From: Pelargonium nanum
Lineage: Eukaryota > Streptophyta > Magnoliopsida > Geraniales > Geraniaceae
Assembly: GCA_036897485.1 (NCBI GenBank)
Contig: JAYMTF010000740.1
Location: forward strand, 1-30,848
Length of the DNA: 30,848 nucleotides
Direction of reading: 5' to 3'
Part shown: piece by piece, positions 12,858 through 25,733 of the stretch
Layout of the letters: the number at the start of each line of letters is the position of its first letter
How positions within the stretch are numbered: position 1 is the first letter of the stretch
Program-made: the position numbers and the translations under genes
The notes under the pieces: generated by a model
Told to the model about the DNA's origin: nothing
Databases searched by the model: none
Seen by the model: the letters and a program-made list of their open reading frames with translations, nothing else

Positions 12858-13745
12858 AAAGAAAAGGAGAGGTCAAGAATCAGTAACACATGACATATCA
12901 CTGTAAAATTTAATACTTCAAACAGTAGTAATTGTAATTTGTACATATGAATTACCAGCACAACATTCAATCTCCAACAAAAAAAATTCTGTTTAGCATT
13001 GCTAATTACTGATTTGATTGATAAAGGGATAAAGGTTAAGAAAGGTTTATATCCATTTCATTTGGATTTAGTTCAGAACTCATCCGTTTTAATTTAGTTT
13101 AATTCAAAAGTTTAAACTTCATGCACGACTCGTGTTGAATTTGTTTTAACCGGCCAAAATAAACCCACTAGATTATTGTCATTGTTTTTAAGTTCAATTG
13201 TCAAATGTTCAATGTCAAGATACTTCAAATGTCGTGCTTCAGACATGTGACCAGCGTAAGAAAACACACAAAAAACGGGGTAGATGGGCTAGACGGGGTA
13301 TTTTCGGGACCCAGTCTCAGCCCTCTGGTGATAATGTGCCCTTTCAGATTTAGAAATTTCATGGGTTTCTATTTAAACTAACTTGTGCTAAAGATTACCA
13401 ATGCAGTTCTTTTCATTTACTTATGTAAATTACAGTATTTGGTATTGGGTCATGAGATTCTTTCATTGCCGACTTATTATAAGTTAGTGGCTATAAATAC
13501 CTGCACTGCTACATAGATGCCTATTTTAGTTCTGAGGTGGAGTTTTGCCTAATGAAAGTATGAAACAAATATTGTTATGCAGTGATTATATGTGCCTGAT
13601 TAAATCTGTTTTCGAGTTGTACAAGAATTTTTAGATGCCATTAGAAACAATGTAGGTTGAGGTTCCCACTTCCTGTAAAGAAATAGATTCATTGTTTCCG
13701 ATTTTCATTAGTTTAGTCCTTTTTTTGAACTTGAGTAAACATATA

Positions 13746-13907
13746 CTCCCTCTGTCTCAAAATGACTGCCCACTTTCATTCTTAAAAAGTTAGAACAAGA
13801 CCATATAGCCATACGGGGGCACAAGGAGAAAAGTTCAACTCTAAGTAACATATCCTTAATGTTTTACAAAAATAGGAAAGTGGATATTTATTTTGGGATG
13901 GAAGGAG
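13746..13907. mobile_element. Stowaway-like MITE with TA target duplication
   Basis: The left terminus is CTCCCTCTGTCTC; the right terminus, reverse-complemented, is CTCCTTCCATCCC. TA sits immediately outside each end (13744-13745 and 13908-13909). The 162-bp element shares its termini and the adjoining CCACTTTC/GAAAGTGGA blocks with the copy at 5348-5563, so both belong to one family. Confidence 0.8.
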
Positions 13908-14081
13908 TACCGAGTTTCACATGATTAGTAGAATTTGAAGTTTATTGGTAGAAAATGTATCAGATGATGTAATATTAAATTGATGGGGTGTTCAAAAATT
14001 AAACATGAATAATCAAGAAAGATGACTATGATAGAATAGGAACAAGAGAGATGAAAGGAAGTAAGAACTTACACTTTATAA

Positions 14082-14102
14082 CTGAAGAAGAAGAAGAAGA
14101 AA
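14082..14102. repeat. (GAA)n microsatellite
   Basis: A run of GAA units flanked on both sides by similar GGAACAAGAGAGA blocks, which suggests a small local duplication. Confidence 0.8.
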
Positions 14103-15046
14103 AGGAACAAGAGAGAAGAAAGGGACATAGAATTGACACTATATCCAAATTTTCAATATTGTTTGTATCTTTGAACTTATCAGTCACCTCTTATGTATGC
14201 TTGATGTTTCTAAACATATTGTAACAAACGAGGGTGATGAGTAGTGTTTTTACGATACAAGTTAGAAAACCTGGTGTAAGATGAGGTATAAACTCTTTTC
14301 TGATAGTTGTAGATGGGGACGTAACAAGATCTTTCGTGTCTGTTATGGATTTCAATTTGATCCAATGTCTTTTCCTATCCTACATTTAGATTTTTGTCTG
14401 AGCTGTATTGCCCTGCATTGAAATGACCCTGGAGGCTGGAACTGCTAGTTTAATTAGTCTTGTTTCTGCTGTGGCTCAAAGCCAGTGATAATTGATCTGT
14501 TTTTGTCCATTTACTTTAAAGACGAAAGGATTTATATGCTAATTGGCATTTCTATATCGTAACTACAGAATTTAAGGCTTCGTGAGTGCTGTTGTGTGCA
14601 TACAATGCTCAATCTTGTTATTGAGGAAATCTAGAAATAATTGTTGCTACTTCTCTTGCTACAGTGAACAAGAATACAACCCTTGAGGAGCAGACAAATA
14701 CTTAAAAGGTTACAATTACAATTACAAACTGCCCTTATATTTTGCCTTCAAGCTGGTAATATTCTTCTGGCATTGTAGTGATGCTCTCAGGATATTGTTT
14801 GCTATCTTCATTGTAGATGCATGAAAGGATCATTGTGGATACAACTAGGGAGTGACCAATGTTTTGCCAACTGGACCGAAAGTGCCACGTCATCAAATTT
14901 TCTGTCAACATTGATTTTGAACCAACTGTTTTAAGCAAAGGATTGGACCGGCCCGGTTCTAATTGAACCAATGAAACTGGCCGGTCGTTATAATAACATT
15001 GTATTTGACTTGAGTCTTGATGTAACAAAAAATGCAAGAAGCACTA

Positions 15047-15172
15047 AGGCAGGTTAGGCCAAGCGGTTTAAGAGCTTTGGATTCTTTTGAGGTCTCGGGT
15101 TCCTCCCTGCTGACGGTATGAGATGAGTTATTTGGGTTAAAAAGGGAGAGCTTTCATAGTGATGTGTATTTC
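15047..15172 (+). mobile_element. tRNA-derived SINE (head region)
   Basis: The sequence contains an A-box-like block, GGCCAAGCGGTTTAAGAGC (15058-15076), and about 20 bases later a B-box-like block, GGTCTCGGGTTCCTCCC (15091-15107). This spacing and sequence are typical of tRNA Ser/Leu-type internal Pol III promoters. It does not fold into a complete tRNA, and unrelated sequence follows, so a SINE fits better than a tRNA gene. The 3' end is not resolved and may reach into the kinase 3' region. Confidence 0.55.
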
Positions 15173-16482
15173 TTAATCCTGAAAAAGCCATAAGATAATT
15201 CATGAACCAAGATAGAACATGTAAAGCAAAGTATAAGGTTTGGACAATATGTAAACATAAAAGGCCAAGATTTAAGAAAAGAAAATATCTCATTTTTCTG
15301 ATAATCAAATTTTCTAAATACAACATCATCTTCAACAGTGCATCTGCTAATACAAATATTAGAATTAACAGTTTCTTGCATGATCAAATCCTCATAAATC
15401 ATTGAGCTTCCAACATCTTCTTCTTCATCAACCTCTGTAGCTGCTGAAGCCATCACAGCTTCAGTTTCAGAATCTGAAAAGTTGTCAGTTTCTTCAGTTC
15501 CATAGCTCCTGACCGTGACCCAGTCTTCATCATCATCATCATTCCAGCTCCAGTTGGATGCTTCTGAAACCAGTTTCTTGATTCTCCGGCCCGGAGAATC
15601 CAAGCAAGAACCATCTGGGTTCTGATCTTGAGCCTTTTCCGATGATGTTTCAAAAGCATCCCAAAATCCATGATCCAGCACAGAGCTCGGAGAATTCTTC
15701 CAATCGAATTCCAGTTCATCAAGAAATGGATGGTGGAGCAATTCTTTAGCCGTCCATCGCTCTCTCGGATCTTTCATCAAACACTTGCTCAAGAAATCAA
15801 TACCCTTTGCCGATAACCATTTTGGAAACTCAGGGACCTCGCCGGAGAACCCAATTCTGTACAGAGCCGAAACAGGGTCGCTTAGCTCCGGCCAGGGGTG
15901 GCTTCCGGTGGCCATCTCAACGACCGTACACCCAACCGCCCACACATCCGCCGCGAACCCCTGCTCCTCCCCTCTCGCAACCTCCGGCGCCATGAACGCC
16001 GGTGTGCCGGAAATTGCAAACTCTGCTTCTCCGGCGAATCTTGCACAGCCCAAATCAGCAATCTTGGCTCCATCTCTGCCCATCAAGATGTTCTGGCTCT
16101 TCACATCACAATGCACCAACCCGTTCTTGTGAAGATAATCCAATCCTTGAAGAATTTGCTTTGTGCATGATCTGATCTCCGGCTCGCCCAGCCGGCCACC
16201 GCTCGCCTGAATTGCTCGGTAAAGCGTCCCGCCGGGGACGTACTCCATGCAGAGATTGTAGGTGGAGCTGTGATCATTCTCAGTTGTGATGTCAAAGCCA
16301 ATGTACTTAACAATGTTGGGACAGCTCAGTTGGGAGAGTAAGTTTTGCTCTTTCTGCAAGAACAAAGACCGGGACAGCTCCGTGGACTTGACCGCGAAGA
16401 GCTCGCCGGAGGGACGAGCCGTGGCCAGCGACACAGTGGCGGGGGCGCCCCGGCCGATGATGGGGCCTCTGGTCCATTCCAT
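15154..16482 (-). CDS. MAPKKK17/18-like serine/threonine protein kinase
   Basis: Small MEKK-type MAP kinase kinase kinase, resembling Arabidopsis MAPKKK17/18, which act in an ABA-responsive cascade. Start at 16482 (MEWTRG, the family N-terminus); an in-frame upstream start at 16566 would only add translated 5' UTR. The kinase domain covers about 5-255: GRGAPATV loop at 10-17, K32, catalytic HCDVKSQN at 124-131 with D126 (HCD in place of HRD), DLG with D143 in place of DFG, activation-segment GTPAFMAPE at 159-167, DVWAVG at 179-184 and a C-lobe Arg at 242. An acidic tail follows with the family motif DEDWVTV. The uninterrupted frame gives 442 aa, but its last 55 residues look like translated intron. 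Removing 15321-15179 (GT...TTTTTCAG) would end the protein at 15173 with 388 aa, nearer the family size. Confidence 0.92.
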   Translation of the reverse strand: MEWTRGPIIGRGAPATVSLATARPSGELFAVKSTELSRSLFLQKEQNLLSQLSCPNIVKYIGFDITTENDHSSTYNLCMEYVPGGTLYRAIQASGGRLGEPEIRSCTKQILQGLDYLHKNGLVHCDVKSQNILMGRDGAKIADLGCARFAGEAEFAISGTPAFMAPEVARGEEQGFAADVWAVGCTVVEMATGSHPWPELSDPVSALYRIGFSGEVPEFPKWLSAKGIDFLSKCLMKDPRERWTAKELLHHPFLDELEFDWKNSPSSVLDHGFWDAFETSSEKAQDQNPDGSCLDSPGRRIKKLVSEASNWSWNDDDDEDWVTVRSYGTEETDNFSDSETEAVMASAATEVDEEEDVGSSMIYEDLIMQETVNSNICISRCTVEDDVVFRKFDYQKNEIFSFLKSWPFMFTYCPNLILCFTCSILVHELSYGFFRIKKYTSL

Positions 16483-16566
16483 TGGAGAGAAAAAAGCAGA
16501 GTATTTGTGTTTTGTGAAGGGAAGGTTTTTTTTGTGGTTTTTGTAGAGTTGTTGGTGGATGGACAC

Positions 16567-16577
16567 TTATATATATT
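16567..16577 (-). promoter_or_regulatory. TATA box of the kinase gene
   Basis: Read on the minus strand, TATATATAAG lies about 90 bp upstream of the start codon, a normal position for a plant core promoter with a short 5' UTR. Confidence 0.55.
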
Positions 16578-16713
16578 ATTAGGTGACTTTTGTCATTTGG
16601 TGTTTGGTGTATTGGTACAAAGTTTTTATCCATATAATATGATTCTCTTCTTGTTCAATGCTTTTCCTAAATTTTCTCACACTAGAATATTGATTCTTTG
16701 AGTGAGAGTAAAC

Positions 16714-16815
16714 CACGTGGCGAAAAAGGAAGGGTTTGACAGTTTTGGCCGCCCGTAGGCGGCGGTTACTTAAGTTTTGGATAAAACCATTCACATGACG
16801 ACACGTGAGCACGTG
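16714..16815. promoter_or_regulatory. Three CACGTG (G-box/ABRE-core) sites upstream of the kinase
   Basis: CACGTG occurs at 16714-16719, 16802-16807 and 16810-16815, the last two separated by two bases. All lie 230-335 bp before the kinase start codon. The ACGT core is the binding site of ABF/bZIP and bHLH factors, and MAPKKK17/18 are known ABA-induced genes in Arabidopsis, so ABA or stress control is a reasonable inference. Confidence 0.55.
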
Positions 16816-17825
16816 CCGTGTTTATGGTATTAACGGTTGATTAGAGGTGGAATATTCCCAATTAAGAAGTGATTTTTGCGGCGGTCATGTGGCTTAATTG
16901 GATGTAATATTGTACTTTAGCATGTTGCAGCCATCCCAAGTAATTAATTAGGTCTTGTTAAATGTTAAAAAAGGTTATGGCTTGGAGGAGTAAATGTTGA
17001 TCTTTGCTTTTGGCTAAACCAAGAAGCTAAATTTATTAGTGGGTTTGACTTTTTGTGTGGGTTCTTGATCACCTTCAATGTGCAAATGGCCTTTTTGCAA
17101 AAGTCAACAAATGGGAACAAATTGATTCACATTTAAATACAATAAAAGTTGAAGTCAACCACTTTTGCAATTTAATAGTGCAAATTGGGGAGGAGAAGAG
17201 AATAAGCAGGTGATATGAATGGAGTACATGTGGTGGGTAGAGTCCAAAATAGGCATTTGAAAAATATCTTAGGCCTAGGATCCAATTTATGCACATTCAT
17301 GAATCATGAATGTGAAGGTCTATGCACCTTTTGGAGGCTTGATAGTGAAGTTGGCAACAGCCATTTAAATTTGTAGAAAAAGACCTAATATTGTGATTCT
17401 CAAGACTTGTGAAAATGACAAAAACTTGGCTTTTGTTATGATTGGAAGAATCAAAGCAAAGGAAAGGAATGGAGGTTGGAAGTAGAGGCTTAAAGTGAAA
17501 TTCTCTATGGGTTGTGTAGAAGCTGTAATGGTGGATGCACCAAAAGTTTGTTCAGCTCACAAATGGTTGGTGCTAGTTATTTTCAGGATTCAGGTGTTTT
17601 TGTGTGCAAGAGAGGTTCAAGCAAGGTCAAGTGTGAAATGGTGGATGCTTTTCTTGCACATCCTCCATTATCAAATTCTCTTTTCCTCTCTCACCTTTTG
17701 CTTCTTTTGGAAAGGTAGTTCCATTCCATCCCTTCTTAGTGCTTCTATAGTGTTGGCCCTTTCATGCCCTTTTGGGTTAGATACAATTTTGTTCTAATAA
17801 GGTATAAAATGTAACTGAAATAGTA

Positions 17826-17906
17826 CATTCCGTTAGTCGATCATTAGTTGACTGTTAAGTCACATCAGCACAATTAATATTCGAATAATGGCCGACTAAC
17901 GGAATG
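17826..17906. repeat. Short inverted repeat (hairpin)
   Basis: The arms 17826-17846 and 17886-17906 are inverted copies matching at about 19 of 21 positions, built on CATTCCGTTAGTCG. The loop is about 39 bp. It may be a repeat end or part of a larger element; no function can be read from it. Confidence 0.7.
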
Positions 17907-17959
17907 GACCACTTCGGTATACTTCATCAACTCCAAAATCTAAACTATGATACCAACAG

Positions 17960-18040
17960 TACTCACGTTGGCTCGAACTTGAGACACAACGGTGCCTAAG
18001 TGGTGCGCAAACCACTTTTCCCGCGAGTTGTTGGTTTAGT
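17960..18040 (-). mobile_element. Possible SINE fragment
   Basis: Read on the minus strand it gives GTGGTTTGCGCACCACTTAG then, after a short gap, TCTCAAGTTCGAGCC, which resembles the A-box to B-box layout of tRNA-derived SINEs. The A-box match is poor and no ends or target duplication were found. Confidence 0.3.
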
Positions 18041-18713
18041 CCAATTTATAAATTATAGTTTGCACTTTGCACTACACTCGTTTGCTTTAAAGAAGGGTAT
18101 GAGGTGAATTTGAGCAAAGTTCTATGAAAAAAGTATGATGCCAAACACCTGTTGAAGCTTTGAAGTGTTTTTACATGAACTTTATTAGAGTGTATCTTGT
18201 CATTTAATTTGTTCACACACGCACAAGCAAGACAAAGGCATGGACATATAAAAACGAGTGAAAGTTGCTAATTCTTGAAGTTGAAGTTAAAGTTGGTATT
18301 AACGTAAATAGAGGTTCTACTACTAATTAAGTGCTTATAGTAATTATCAACCTTAAACTAATTAAAGTGTTACTTAAGCATCAATGATAATCATTGTTAA
18401 CCTTAAACTAATGTGGTTTCTTTAATTTCTTGCACATGTAAAAGGTGTTGCTCTCTCTTCAAATTTGCTATTGTACAAATTTATATGAATAAAATACAAA
18501 CATAAGTTAAATTCACTTAACGATATAAGCCAAGATGAAAATGCTAAAACAAGTAGATGCTCTCTATTCTAACACATTATGTACCAATTTGTCCGGTGGT
18601 TAAACGTACTGGCCCTATCGAAATATTTTCGCAACATTCAAAGTTTGGATCTTGAAAAATATAGATTATTTGCATTGAAGAAGAAGTTCATCTTTATTAA
18701 AGACATTAGCGGT

Positions 18714-18962
18714 TAGAGTTGACAACTTAGATTAGAATTTTCGGACATTCAAAATCCGACCAAATTTTGTTTGATTTTATCAGATTTATCTTGTCAAATT
18801 TCGAGTTAGATTGAAAAACTTCACACGATTTAACACATTTCATACCAAAAAAGTGAAACCCAACCCGAAATTCGATCAAATTCGAGTACTTCCGAGTCGG
18901 ATTTAGATTAGACTTTATCGATCTGAACCTAGCCCGACACGAAATCTGATTTGCCAAGTCTA
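18714..18962. mobile_element. hAT-type MITE with 8-bp target duplication
   Basis: The left end is TAGAGTTGACAA and the inverted right end is TAGACTTGGCAA. The flanking 8-mers are TTAGCGGT on the left (18706-18713) and CTTGCGGT on the right (18963-18970), agreeing at 6 of 8 positions. A target duplication of 8 bp is the hAT hallmark. The 249-bp interior has CCGACC, CCCAACCCGA and AGCCCGACACGA motifs, common in short plant hAT derivatives, and no coding capacity. Confidence 0.7.
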
Positions 18963-19517
18963 CTTGCGGTCAAATTAGTCAAGGAAAAAAGTATTGTGTA
19001 AAGTTGACCCATTGGAAGTAAACGGTTGTTAGAAAAGAAGTTAATGTGAGACACTCCAAGGGGTCAATAGCTATATATTGGTTAAAAAAGAATGCAAGTT
19101 GGGAAGAAGACTTGACATATAATAGACTATGACCTCTTCCAAGTCATAGCCCATTATATAATATTAGCTAAAGAAATTAGAACCATTCTGAGAGACTGCG
19201 CCAAGTTGAGCAAACAAAAGAAGATATATACGAAGACTTTGCCCTTATTTATGACCCATCAAATGTGGGAAAGCACAGGACTTGAGACTTGGGTCATTCA
19301 TGTCCCCATCCAAAGTCTCATAGATCAAACCACAAATGTTAATCCAGACAAACGATTAGCACAAACGGTACACTTTTCTTTTTTGATGTGATAAACTGTA
19401 TTACAGACTAGTTTGAGTAGAAGTCAAGCCTTGAGAAAAGAGATATACATACAGGTATCATTTTTTAGCCAACTTCTGAAACTCTAGAGGATATTGAACA
19501 GAAAATTTTGATATCGG
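18963..19517. other. Intergenic region and 3' flank of the aspartic proteinase
   Basis: AT-rich, with no supported gene. The part nearest 19517 should include the 3' UTR of the minus-strand proteinase gene. Confidence 0.4.
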
Positions 19518-24137
<4,620 letters not shown>

Positions 24138-24238
24138 AGTGTCAGGTGTTGAGAGAAGTGTTGCAGATCGCAGAGACAGACGAAGTGTAGCGAGTTCTGG
24201 ATATTTCGTCAATGGACAATTCCCGCGAAACACAGCTA

Positions 24239-25175
24239 TCGAACGAGAGCTCGGCGCGTGTATATCATGGAAATATTATTTTTGGGTATATTCGTTTCTT
24301 ATCAATCAAGAGAAAACAAAGTTCTAATCTCTTGCAAGTTTGAAATTTTGTCACTCCGATATATGACGACGGGAGAGCATTAAATAATGCCAAAATCATA
24401 GTCTCTACTCTATACGTTTTAAAAGGATTTTTTTTAAAAGATATTTAATAGGATATAATTAAATAATTAATTGTGATTTGAGTTACGTAATTGGTTTGTT
24501 TTTTGATAAAATATTTCCTCCCTCGTCGGTTGGTCAGCAATTTTTGTCTCATACATCACCGATGCATATTGTTTTCATTTCTAATAAGTTCATATCATAA
24601 ATTCATTCATGATTAACAATCTATGTTAGAATTCACTCATTTAAAAAAAAAAATAGACAATTTGAGGTCTTATTCGCAACCAAAGCTACGACTTCTAATC
24701 GAGCCATTTTTTAGTCAGGTCATCGACGAAACTTCTTTTTTATTTGAATAAGTGGTAAATCAACAATTAGGATCTCTCCCATTGGACCATTTACTAGACA
24801 TGCACTTGGGAGAGCATGGAAAAGACATTTATCATTAGAGACAAAACTTGTCAAAAATATTATAGACAATTTTAGGTCATATTCATGACCAAAGCCTCAA
24901 CTTCCAATCGAAGTTTAGTCAAAGTCATGTCTTAGACAAATCATAAACTAAACTTGTTTTTTTATTTGAATAAGCGGTAAATCAACCATCAGGATTTCTC
25001 CCTTTGAACCATTTACTAGACATGCACTTTGAAGAGCACGGAAAAGTCATTTATCATTAGAGAGACAAAATTATGGAAAACAAATCCATCTTTAATATAC
25101 CTTACTAGTATCTCTTAGTTCACAAACCAAGAGTGTTCCAAATGATAAGTTTAGTAAGAGTAGAACATTTCAACA
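24239..25175. other. Intergenic region: proteinase promoter and tandem repeat
   Basis: The left part would hold the promoter of the proteinase. The right part is the diverged tandem duplication described separately. No gene is supported. Confidence 0.4.
24653..25078. repeat. Diverged tandem duplication of about 210 bp
   Basis: Unit 1 (24653-24861) and unit 2 (24862 to about 25078) both begin ATAGACAATTT. They share blocks such as TTTTTTATTTGAATAAG, CCATTTACTAGACATGCACTT and CATTTATCATTAGAGA in the same order and spacing. They have diverged by scattered substitutions and small indels. No coding capacity. Confidence 0.8.
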
Positions 25176-25248
25176 GCCCGTCTAGCTCAGTTGGTAGAGC
25201 GCAAGGCTCTTAACCTTGTGGTCGTGGGTTCGAGCCCCACGGTGGGCG
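25176..25248 (+). tRNA. tRNA-Lys (anticodon CTT)
   Basis: A 73-base cloverleaf without intron. Acceptor GCCCGTC pairs with GGTGGGC through two G-T wobbles. The D arm is GCTC/GAGC with an AGTTGGTA loop. The anticodon stem CAAGG/CCTTG holds loop CTCTTAA, so the anticodon is CTT. The T arm is GTGGG-TTCGAGC-CCCAC and the discriminator base is G. A and B boxes are intact, and a T run follows six bases downstream, so it looks functional. Confidence 0.97.
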
Positions 25249-25253
25249 CTGTA

Positions 25254-25259
25254 TTTTTT
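25254..25259 (+). terminator. Pol III terminator (T run) of the tRNA-Lys gene
   Basis: Six consecutive T residues start six bases after the tRNA 3' end, the usual Pol III stop signal. Confidence 0.75.
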
Positions 25260-25733
25260 ATTATTATTCATCCATAATAGATATTTCATGAGCCTTAAAG
25301 AATTTATATTAATAGTGAAAAAAAAAACAATTATTTATGTTCAAACAATTTTGAAAAACTGAAATTGTATTTTACAATTTTCCAAATGAAAAATTGTGCA
25401 ACTAAACAACTTCTTTTGATTTTCTATAAAAACTAGCAAACTAGAGAAATACTCTACCACTAAACATAAACTTAAATTTGTGTGAGAGTTGCACAAAACT
25501 TGGAAACCCACTTAACAAGCAACTCCTTTAGCTATAGCTTTAGCTATAACAAGCAACTCCCAATGCTACAGAAGCTATTGCCTGTAGTCATCAGCAACAA
25601 TTAGTATAAGGCTATTGAAAGTATTGCCAGTGGAATCATATAAATCTGAAGCAACAGCAAAAGATCACTCTCACTAAGACGAGGTCTAACTGAACAGCCA
25701 CAATCTTAGAACTTACAAGATCATGATGTGTCA
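25260..25733. other. Intergenic region and 3' flank of the right-hand gene
   Basis: AT-rich; no gene seen. A short AGCTATAGCTTTAGCTATA repeat lies near 25532-25551. The part nearest 25733 should contain the 3' UTR of the minus-strand gene. Confidence 0.4.

Larger units (their letters stand above)
12858..15046. other. Intergenic region between the BAP31-like and kinase genes
   Basis: No supported gene. It holds a Stowaway-like MITE (13746-13907), a GAA-rich purine stretch near 14041-14115 and, at 14860-15000, GGACCGGCCCGGTTC-type sequence that looks repeat-derived. The stretch 12858 to about 13000 probably includes the 3' UTR of the BAP31-like gene. Confidence 0.4.
16830..18713. other. Intergenic region upstream of the kinase
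   Basis: No supported gene. The stretch 17495-17797 contains two overlapping open frames of 68-100 codons without recognisable motifs. An inverted repeat lies at 17826-17906 and a SINE-like block at about 17965-18035. The rest is AT-rich without visible structure. Confidence 0.4.

Noticed and set aside
15785..16170. Plus-strand open frames across the kinase domain
   Set aside because: They are antisense shadows of the GC-richer kinase coding sequence.
16483..16566. In-frame upstream start that would add 28 residues to the kinase
   Set aside because: It lies between the likely TATA box and the conserved MEWTRG start and is probably 5' UTR.
17495..17797. Overlapping plus-strand open frames of 68-100 codons
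   Set aside because: Two frames are open over the same stretch, neither has a recognisable motif, signal peptide or convincing splice partner, and one lacks an ATG.
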